A program made the position numbers and the translations under genes. The notes below the pieces were generated by a model. It ran no database searches, had not been told where the DNA came from, and saw nothing but the letters and a program-made list of their open reading frames with translations. Source: Pyrinomonadaceae bacterium (GTDB taxonomy: Bacteria > Acidobacteriota > Blastocatellia > Pyrinomonadales > Pyrinomonadaceae). From it: 7,018 bases of DNA. Positions 1 to 5,699 of this stretch are shown here, in pieces. Every line of letters begins with the position of its first letter. Position 1 is the stretch's first letter. The stretch lies in the NCBI GenBank assembly GCA_026786155.1, contig JAJAYR010000404.1, forward strand, positions 1 to 7,018. The letters run 5' to 3'.

Positions 1-1
1 C

Positions 2-910
2 AATCCGGGCGTGGCGCGAACGGCGTTGATTCGCGTCGGCGGGCAGAGTTTTACGGTTAATCAACTCGCCGCTCCGGGAACGCACCGGACGAAATATGAT
101 TTCGACGGCGACGGACGCGCCGACATCGCGGTGTTTCGCCCGACGACGAATCTGTGGTATATCCAGAATTCGCAGACGGGATTCGGCGCGGTGTTTTTCG
201 GCGAGGCGACCGATAAGCTGGCGGCGGCGGACTACGACGGCGACGGCAGAACGGATGTCGCGGTCTTTCGCCCGTCGAACGGCTTCTGGTATCGGCTCAA
301 CAGTTCCAACGGGTCGTTTGTCGCCACGCAGTTCGGGCAGGCGGGCGACCTTCCCGTGCCGGCGGATTTCGACGGCGACGGGCGGGCGGAGTTGGTCGTC
401 TATCGTCCGTCGAACGGGACGTGGTATATTCTGAACGCGGTAAATAATCAATTCAGTTCCCTGCGGTTCGGGGCGGCGGAAGACATTCCCGTTCCGGCGG
501 ATTATGACGGCGACGGGAAAGCCGATTACGCGGTGTTTCGTCCGTCGAACGGAACGTGGTATTTGCAGCAGACGGTCGCCGGATTTGCCGGAATTCCGTT
601 TGGAATAGCGACGGACAAACTGGCTCCGGCGGATTACGACGGCAACGGGCGCACCGATCTGGCGGTGTATCGGGCGGGCGTGTGGTATCTGCTGCTGAAT
701 AAAACGACTTTCCGGGCGGTGGCGTTCGGGGCGGCGGAAGACGTTCCGGCGGCGGCGGATTACAACGGCGACAAATCGGCGGACATCGCGGTCTTTCGAC
801 CGTCAAACGGCGGCTGGTATGTGTGGTCTTGCACGAATAACGCGCAGTTTAACTATACGGCGTTCGGCTTGGGCAGCGACCGGATACCGCAAGCCGTCGC
901 TCAACCGTAA
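2..910 (+). CDS. C-terminal part of a secreted FG-GAP/VCBS-type repeat protein (5' end outside window)
   Basis: The frame is open at the left edge, so this is the 3' end of a longer gene; the GTG at 11 is an internal Val (context NPGVARTALIRVGGQSFTVNQ), not a convincing start. That first stretch resembles the last strand of BACON/Ig-like domains of exported proteins. Six repeats of 42-45 residues follow. Counting from the Val at 11 as residue 1, they begin at residues 30, 74, 119, 164, 208 and 250, each with a D-[FY]-[DN]-G-[DN]-[GK] acidic loop, then an AVFRP-like strand, a WY pair and an FG turn. Such loops bind calcium in FG-GAP/VCBS propeller blades. The last repeat is followed by GLGSDRIP, the start of another unit, so the blades may close around a propeller. 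The sixth loop reads DYNGDKSAD, replacing the second loop glycine by Lys. The likely location is cell surface or secreted. Family-level call is firm; ligand and exact role are unknown. Confidence 0.85.
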   Translation, partial: NPGVARTALIRVGGQSFTVNQLAAPGTHRTKYDFDGDGRADIAVFRPTTNLWYIQNSQTGFGAVFFGEATDKLAAADYDGDGRTDVAVFRPSNGFWYRLNSSNGSFVATQFGQAGDLPVPADFDGDGRAELVVYRPSNGTWYILNAVNNQFSSLRFGAAEDIPVPADYDGDGKADYAVFRPSNGTWYLQQTVAGFAGIPFGIATDKLAPADYDGNGRTDLAVYRAGVWYLLLNKTTFRAVAFGAAEDVPAAADYNGDKSADIAVFRPSNGGWYVWSCTNNAQFNYTAFGLGSDRIPQAVAQP

Positions 911-934
911 GTCGTAAATTGAAATAACGCAGAC

Positions 935-1053
935 GCTGTGTAACCGAAGTTTTTAGAGTTTTGAGTTCCAACTTTAGTTGGCTTCGCCCGCGTAGCGTGG
1001 CGGAAACACGCTGAAGCGTGAACTCAGAACTTTAAAAACTTAGGTTACACAGC
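935..1053. repeat. 119-bp imperfect inverted-repeat element (MITE/REP-like)
   Basis: The left arm 935-968 and right arm 1020-1053 are reverse complements at 31 of 34 positions; each arm starts or ends with gctgtgtaacc. The 51-bp centre holds further small palindromes: ccaac-ttta-gttgg (968-981) and cacgct-ga-agcgtg (1007-1020). The whole element could fold into one long cruciform or RNA hairpin. There is no coding capacity and no long target-site duplication: only the dinucleotide ac is repeated at both flanks, which is not significant. It may be a non-autonomous mobile element or a bacterial interspersed repeat, or act as a bidirectional transcript-end structure. The structure is seen directly; the nature is inferred. 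Confidence 0.7.
994..1020 (+). other. Three-way alternative hairpin (agcgtg / cacgct / agcgtg)
   Basis: The hexamer agcgtg (994-999), its complement cacgct (1007-1012) and a second agcgtg (1015-1020) lie in a row. The middle segment can pair with either side: a 7-nt loop on the left or a tight 2-nt loop on the right. It sits in the centre of the 119-bp inverted repeat. Such mutually exclusive pairing is the geometry of a switch, but it may merely reflect the element's repeat content; no downstream T-tract or leader peptide supports attenuation. Confidence 0.35.
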
Positions 1054-1121
1054 ACTAGTTTGAATGACGAGTCAGAACCGCCTATTTTAGTATTGTTTTA
1101 ATTTGTCTGAATACTTATTTC

Positions 1122-1143
1122 TTGGTAATTGGTTGGTAATTGG
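1122..1143 (+). repeat. Tandem 11-bp duplication abutting the caspase start codon
   Basis: Two perfect copies of ttggtaattgg lie head to tail (1122-1132 and 1133-1143), and the second ends one base before the ATG at 1145. The repeat occupies exactly the place where a Shine-Dalgarno sequence would be expected, and no GGAG-like core is seen. Copy-number change would alter the leader rather than the protein. Confidence 0.8.
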
Positions 1144-1144
1144 T

Positions 1145-4100
1145 ATGAATCAAAAGAAAATTAAAAAGTATCTTTTACTTTTTTTAATCATCTTTTCGCC
1201 GGTTTTTTTGACGGCGAAAGGTGAATTTGATTTTGACGTTCAGACAAAAATATCGGAAGCCAGCCCGAATAAACCGGAACTCGTGATGCAGACGGGGCAT
1301 AATTTAACCATCAGCGCGGTTCTTTTCAGTCCCGACAATAAATGGGCGGCGACGGGGAGTTTCGATAATACAATCAAAATTTGGGAAACGGCGACGGGGC
1401 GCGAATTGCGCGTTTTGAGCGGACACGCCGGAGTCGTCAAAGCTCTCGCGTGGAGTTTTGACGGGCAATTTCTCGCCTCTGCCAGCACCGACCGGACGAT
1501 TAAATTATGGAATGTCGAAACCGGACACGAAATGAGAACTTTGACCGGACACGCCGATTTAGTAGAAACCGTCGCTTTTACCGGCGACGGGCAAAAACTG
1601 GCTTCGGGAAGCGCGGATAAAACGATAAAAATTTGGGAGACGGCGACCGGGCGCGAATTGAAAACTTTGCCGGAAGGCGCGTCCGCTCTGGCGTGGAGTT
1701 TCGATAATCGGCTGCTCGCTTCCGGCGGCGCGGATAACAGCGTCAAAATTTGGGAGATTGACCGCGACAAAAAGCCGCGTGTTTTGAAAAATCACACCGA
1801 CCGGATAAAAACGCTGGCGTGGAGTGCGGACAATCAGATGCTCGCTTCCGGCAGCGCGGACAAAACGGTGAGAATCTGGAAAACGTCCAACGGGCGCGAG
1901 TTGTATAACTTGACGAATCACACTGACAAAGTTTTGGCGGTTAATTTTTTGAACAACGGTGAAATTGTTTCCGCCGATGCCAATCACACGATAAAAGTTT
2001 GGAATTTAGCGACGGGACGCGAAACGCGGACGGTTGCCGAAAAAAATAATGTTGACGGTTACAATCAGGCGGAAGCGGCGGCTTTTAGTTCGGATGCGCG
2101 GCTGGCGATTTTCGGACACGGCGACCGGACGGCGACGATTGTCAACACGGAAGACGGCACGCGCCTTCAAAATCTGCAAAACCGCACCGGCGGATTTAAC
2201 GCCGTCGCGTTCAGTCCCGACGAACATTGGCTCGCCGCCGGAAGTATTGATAACACGATCAAACTATGGGATTTGCAGACCGGACAAAATTTGCCGCCGC
2301 TTGTCGGACATACCGGATACGTTCGATGCGTTTTATTTCACCCGGACAAACGACGAATCATCTCCGGCGGACTCGACCATTCGATAAAAATCTGGAATTT
2401 TACGACGGGCGACGCGCCGCAAACTCTCGGCGAACACGCGCAGCCGATTACTTCGATGGCAATCAGCCGCCAAGGGAAATGGCTCGCGTCCGGCAGCGTT
2501 GACCGGACAATCAAACTGTGGGATTTAGCGTCTTTGAAGGAAACGCGCGTTTTTACAGGACACACCGGCGAAGTAACTTCGGTCGCCGTCAGCCCGGACG
2601 AAACCACGATTGCTTCGGGCAGCGTTGATCGGACGGTTAAATTGTGGAACTTAAACGATGCCTCAAAAGAGCCGCTAACGCTTGTCGGGCATGCGGAAAC
2701 AGTTCAGGCAATCACTTTCAGCCCGGACGGAAAATTGCTGGCTTCCGCCGGTTCGGATAAGGTTATCAAAATTTGGGACGCGGCGACGGCGCGGCTTTTA
2801 TCAACTTTAAGTGGAAATTCAGGGAAAATTTTCACACTCGCGTTTAGTCCCGACGGGCAAAAGTTGGTTTCAGGCGGCGAAGATAAAACGATTCGCGTTT
2901 GGAATATCGCCGCCGGACGCGAAGAAAAATCGCTCGACGGACATTTCGGCACGGTTAATTCGATTGATTTCAGCGCGGACGGAAAATGGCTGGCTTCGGC
3001 AAGCGACGACGGCAGCGTCAATCTCTGGCGCACGGAAACGGGCGGCAAATTGGCGACTTTGCTTGCGCTGCGCGAAAATAACGATTGGCTCGTGGTGTCG
3101 CCCGAAGGTTTTTTCGACGGTTCGCCGACGGGTTGGAATCAACTGCTCTGGCGATTTTCCGGCTCGACTTTTAACGTCAGTCCGGTGGAAGTTTTTTTTA
3201 ACGAATTTTATCAGCCCGGACTGCTGGCGGATTTGCTCGAAGGCAAACAATTTTCGGCGACCGGAGATATTTCGCAAAAAGACCGGCGGCAGCCGCAGTT
3301 AAAAATTTCCGCGGCGGACAAACCAAATTCGACCGAAAAAATTTCCGCCCGTCATCTACGGATAAAAATCGAAGTTTCCGAAGCGGCGGCAAACGGCGGG
3401 GCGCGGGACGTTCGGCTGTTTCGCAACGGCTCGCTCGTTAAATTTTGGGGCGGCGATGTGCTTGCCAACCGTCGTGGAACGGCTGAACTCGAAACGACCG
3501 TTCCGATTATTCAGGGACTAAACCAATTTACCGCGTATGCTTTCAATCGTGATAATATCAAAAGCAGCGACGCGAATTTGACGGTGACGGGCGCGGACAA
3601 TTTGAAAAAACAGGGAACGATTTACATCGTGGCAATCGGTGTCGGGCAGTATGCCAATCCCGAATTTAATCTCAGTTATATCGAAGCCGACGTGCGCGAT
3701 TTCGGCGAAATGATTCAATTAAAACAAAGCGAATTAGCGTCGGGCGAACAAATAAAGGTTTTTCCGCTGCTCAACGAACAGGCGACGAAAAACAATATTT
3801 TGGAAACTTTACAGCGATTAGCCGGAACAAAAACCGATAAAAAATTACCGTCGCCGCTGCCGTTTGACGCGGAGATTCAGCCGGTTCAGCCGGAAGATAC
3901 GGTGGTCGTTTATTTTTCCGGTCACGGCATTTCGCACGATAACCAATTTTATATGATTCCGCACGACATCGGTTATCAGGGCAAGCGTTCGTCGCTGTCG
4001 CCCGCCGGTTTGAAGGAGATTTTGGCGCACAGCATTTCCGATGTCGAAATGGAAGAATCGTTTCGCGGCATTGACGCGAAAAATCTGCTGCTGATTTTAG

Positions 4101-4549
4101 ATGCCTGCAATTCCGGGCAGGCGTTGGAAGCGCCGGAAAAACGGCGCGGTCCGATGAACTCGAAAGGTTTGGCGCAGCTTGCCTACGAAAAGGGAATGTA
4201 TATTTTAACCGCTTCGCAAAGCGTCGAATCGGCGTATGTTTCGCAAACTCTGAAACACAGCTATCTGACTTACGCGCTGGTTGAAGAGGGTTTAAAATCG
4301 GCGGTTGCCGACACGAATCCGGCGGACGGTCAACTGTTGCTCCGGGAATGGTTTGAATATGCCAGCCGCCGCGTTTCGCTTATCAGAGAAGAGGAAATCA
4401 GCAATTTGACGAAAGCCGAGCAAGCGAAAAAATTAACCGAAGTAACCGTCAAAACCGGCGGCGGAACACAGCGTCCGCGTGTTTTCTACCGGAAACAAAT
4501 CGAGCGGCAGCCGATGGTCGTCGCCCGTTTTCCGACAGCTAAACAGTAA
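1145..4549 (+). CDS. Exported WD40-repeat caspase-like (peptidase C14) protein
   Basis: This is predicted to be an exported protease-like protein with a scaffold. I chose ATG 1145 (1134 aa) because the following MNQKKIKKYLLLFLIIFSPVFLTA is a classical signal peptide, with cleavage likely after Ala24; the in-frame TTG at 1103 would add 14 residues ahead of it. Fourteen WD40 repeats span about residues 50-635 (blade Trp from W80 to W628, mean spacing 42), suggesting two seven-bladed propellers. Blade 7 is degenerate (TATIVNTEDG, Trp replaced by Val). Residues 648-701 form a linker module (NDWLVVSPEGFFDGS, then a VEVFFNEFYQPGLLADLLEGK segment), and about 717-817 is beta-rich. The caspase-like fold runs from about 823 to 1080 with His927 (YFSGHG) and Cys988 (LDACNSG), so the catalytic dyad is present. 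Substrate and cleavage specificity are unknown. Family assignment is strong; the biological role (signalling, regulated death, envelope proteolysis) is inference. Confidence 0.93.
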   Translation: MNQKKIKKYLLLFLIIFSPVFLTAKGEFDFDVQTKISEASPNKPELVMQTGHNLTISAVLFSPDNKWAATGSFDNTIKIWETATGRELRVLSGHAGVVKALAWSFDGQFLASASTDRTIKLWNVETGHEMRTLTGHADLVETVAFTGDGQKLASGSADKTIKIWETATGRELKTLPEGASALAWSFDNRLLASGGADNSVKIWEIDRDKKPRVLKNHTDRIKTLAWSADNQMLASGSADKTVRIWKTSNGRELYNLTNHTDKVLAVNFLNNGEIVSADANHTIKVWNLATGRETRTVAEKNNVDGYNQAEAAAFSSDARLAIFGHGDRTATIVNTEDGTRLQNLQNRTGGFNAVAFSPDEHWLAAGSIDNTIKLWDLQTGQNLPPLVGHTGYVRCVLFHPDKRRIISGGLDHSIKIWNFTTGDAPQTLGEHAQPITSMAISRQGKWLASGSVDRTIKLWDLASLKETRVFTGHTGEVTSVAVSPDETTIASGSVDRTVKLWNLNDASKEPLTLVGHAETVQAITFSPDGKLLASAGSDKVIKIWDAATARLLSTLSGNSGKIFTLAFSPDGQKLVSGGEDKTIRVWNIAAGREEKSLDGHFGTVNSIDFSADGKWLASASDDGSVNLWRTETGGKLATLLALRENNDWLVVSPEGFFDGSPTGWNQLLWRFSGSTFNVSPVEVFFNEFYQPGLLADLLEGKQFSATGDISQKDRRQPQLKISAADKPNSTEKISARHLRIKIEVSEAAANGGARDVRLFRNGSLVKFWGGDVLANRRGTAELETTVPIIQGLNQFTAYAFNRDNIKSSDANLTVTGADNLKKQGTIYIVAIGVGQYANPEFNLSYIEADVRDFGEMIQLKQSELASGEQIKVFPLLNEQATKNNILETLQRLAGTKTDKKLPSPLPFDAEIQPVQPEDTVVVYFSGHGISHDNQFYMIPHDIGYQGKRSSLSPAGLKEILAHSISDVEMEESFRGIDAKNLLLILDACNSGQALEAPEKRRGPMNSKGLAQLAYEKGMYILTASQSVESAYVSQTLKHSYLTYALVEEGLKSAVADTNPADGQLLLREWFEYASRRVSLIREEEISNLTKAEQAKKLTEVTVKTGGGTQRPRVFYRKQIERQPMVVARFPTAKQ

Positions 4550-4578
4550 ATTAAATAAAGGCTGTGCGTAATTCAACT

Positions 4579-4686
4579 GACTGGAGCGCAAGCGATGTAA
4601 CTAACGTAAATTTCAGCAATTTCGATTGCAAACGTATTTTTCGCGCTGTCGCGCTCATTGCAAGCAGGGACGCTTGCGCTCCAGTC
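4579..4686. repeat. 108-bp inverted-repeat element with nested hairpins
   Basis: Perfect 16-bp arms gactggagcgcaagcg (4579-4594) and its complement (4671-4686) enclose 76 bp. Just outside, aactga (4575-4580) and tcagtt (4697-4702) are also complementary; the right side carries about 12 extra bases between the two matching blocks. Inside are gcaat-ttcg-attgc (4616-4629, a UUCG-type tetraloop hairpin), flanked by aacgta at 4603 and 4631, and gcgc-tgtc-gcgc (4643-4654). The sequence differs from the 935-1053 element but sits in the same kind of position, downstream of a stop codon. It is probably an interspersed extragenic repeat or the remains of a small mobile element. The structure is seen; the origin is inferred. 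Confidence 0.7.
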
Positions 4687-4711
4687 CGGCGTAATATCAG
4701 TTAGTAAATAA

Positions 4712-4717
4712 AAGGAG
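4712..4717 (+). promoter_or_regulatory. Shine-Dalgarno site of the DUF4384-like gene
   Basis: The sequence aaggag lies 9 bases before ATG 4727. It fixes that start and is the only strong ribosome binding site in the window; neither the caspase gene nor the kinase gene has one as good. Confidence 0.8.
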
Positions 4718-4726
4718 TAAGACGAG

Positions 4727-5461
4727 ATGAAATTAGCAATTAAATTATTATACTTTTTCAGTTTGTTGACGCTGTTTTACACAAACAGCGTTAATGCGTC
4801 CGGCTTTGTGCAGGATGAGGAAAAAGGCATTCAAGCCGTCGAATATCTTAAAAAGAGACCGACTCCGCCAAAAATAACCGACGCGCGATATACGGCGGTC
4901 AACCGTCCCGCCGTGAAGCGTTATTACCGCGTCGTAAAACCGGCAAAAAATAAACCTGCGCCGACTAAACCAACGGTCAACAAACCATCAAAGACTTCGG
5001 AAACGGCTCTTCTGGGATTGACGATGTGGCGATTTCAGACCGCTTCGGGCGCGGACGACACAAAGGGTTTTACCGAAGTAAATCCGCAGACGGGAAAACG
5101 GCAGACGGCTGAACGGCTGGAATCCGAAACCGTTCTGCCAATTGGGGATTTGATTCGCATCGGCATCGAATCGCTGTCGCACGACGGTTATTTGTATGTC
5201 GTCGAACGCGAAAAATACGCCGACGGCAGTTACGGGCAGGGAACGCTTGTTTTTCCGACCGCCCGCACACGCGGCGGCAACAACTTCGTTCGCGCCGGTG
5301 TTTTGACTTTTATTCCCGCGCCGCCGAATTATTTTCAAATTACCGCCGATACGGAAAAAAAACAGGCGGCGGAAGAGTTGATAATAATTGTTTCGCCGAA
5401 ATGCTGCTTGATGCGTCGCTGCTGCAAACAAAACCGATTGGAATTCCGAATCAGCAATTAG
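4727..5461 (+). CDS. Secreted DUF4384-like protein, N-terminal part (frameshifted)
   Basis: The start is ATG 4727, set by a good ribosome binding site. Residues 1-24 (MKLAIKLLYFF through SVNA) form a signal peptide with cleavage after VNA. Residues about 35-90 are a basic, Lys/Pro-rich linker. From about residue 100 the sequence resembles DUF4384: a strand reading LTMWRF, then LPIGDLIRIGIESLSHDGYLYVV, TLVFPTARTRGGNNFVRAG and EELIIIVSPK. DUF4384 domains are commonly found with caspase-like peptidases, which fits the upstream gene; their biochemical role is poorly defined. After Lys225 this frame turns into an implausible CCLMRRCCKQNR tail and stops, while the family-like sequence continues in another frame from 5401. 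I therefore read 4727-5697 as one original gene of about 323 residues that is one base short near 5399-5403. This may be a sequencing or assembly error, or a real mutation that truncates the protein. Confidence 0.75.
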   Translation: MKLAIKLLYFFSLLTLFYTNSVNASGFVQDEEKGIQAVEYLKKRPTPPKITDARYTAVNRPAVKRYYRVVKPAKNKPAPTKPTVNKPSKTSETALLGLTMWRFQTASGADDTKGFTEVNPQTGKRQTAERLESETVLPIGDLIRIGIESLSHDGYLYVVEREKYADGSYGQGTLVFPTARTRGGNNFVRAGVLTFIPAPPNYFQITADTEKKQAAEELIIIVSPKCCLMRRCCKQNRLEFRISN

Positions 5462-5697
5462 CCGCGTGGTTAAAACAATGGGCGGTAGACCAATTGCAGA
5501 TTGAACAAATCGGCAGCGTCGGAGAAACGATGACCGAAGCCGAACAATCCGCCGGTCGAACGGAAGAAAAAGGTTTGACCGAAGTTACGCCGACGTTATC
5601 GCAGGACGACGCGCCGCCGCAAACTATCTATCAGATGACTATCAAACGCGGCAATCCGGCAATCACGACGGTGACGCTGCCGATAAAACCCGATTAA
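5401..5697 (+). pseudogene. C-terminal continuation of the DUF4384-like gene in a shifted frame
   Basis: The frame beginning at ATG 5401 encodes MLLDASLLQTKPIGIPNQQL, then AAWLKQWAVDQLQ, an acidic Thr/Glu/Gln-rich stretch, and an ending with QTIYQMTIKRGNPAITTVTLPI, a plausible last strand pair. It has no ribosome binding site of its own, no signal peptide, and overlaps the upstream ORF by 61 bases, so it is unlikely to be an independent gene. Adding one base in the aaa run at 5399-5401 joins the frames as SPK-[M]-LLDASLL. A programmed -1 shift would give the same join, but gccgaaa at 5395-5401 is not a good slippery heptamer. Its stop lies 2 bases before the kinase start. Confidence 0.65.
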
Positions 5698-5699
5698 AG

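Larger units (their letters stand above)
911..1144. other. Intergenic region upstream of the caspase gene
   Basis: This 234-bp gap holds no convincing gene. Roughly half is the 119-bp inverted-repeat element listed separately. The part after it (1054-1144) is A/T-rich and should hold the promoter of the downstream caspase gene, but I could not pick convincing -35/-10 boxes. It ends in a tandem 11-bp duplication that abuts the start codon. No T-tract after a stem indicates a classic intrinsic terminator for the upstream gene. Confidence 0.6.
4550..4726. other. Intergenic region between caspase and DUF4384-like genes
   Basis: This 177-bp non-coding gap is dominated by the inverted-repeat element at 4579-4686 and ends with a clear ribosome binding site. 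No gene and no convincing promoter boxes were found. Whether transcription reads through from the caspase gene cannot be decided from sequence: the repeat could fold as a transcript-end structure but lacks a following U-tract. Confidence 0.55.

Noticed and set aside
453..806. Minus-strand ORFs inside the FG-GAP repeat gene
   Set aside because: They are Pro/Arg-rich shadow translations of the repeated GC-rich coding strand, with no family resemblance.
1093..1121. Possible promoter ttgttt ... tatttc upstream of the caspase gene
   Set aside because: The -10 match is poor (3 of 6) and A/T-rich sequence makes chance matches likely.
1103..1144. TTG 1103 as the start of the caspase gene
   Set aside because: It would put 14 residues before a well-formed signal peptide beginning at ATG 1145 and would translate the tandem repeat; ATG 1145 is the simpler choice.
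1300..3030. CRISPR-like or satellite repeats
   Set aside because: The periodicity of about 126 bp reflects WD40 repeats at protein level; DNA copies are diverged and in frame.
1240..3392. Antisense and alternate-frame ORFs across the WD40 region
   Set aside because: They mirror the repeated WD40 coding sequence and lack start signals or recognisable domains.
5395..5401. Programmed -1 frameshift site
   Set aside because: gccgaaa does not allow good re-pairing in both ribosomal sites and no obvious downstream pseudoknot was seen; a one-base deletion or sequencing error is simpler.
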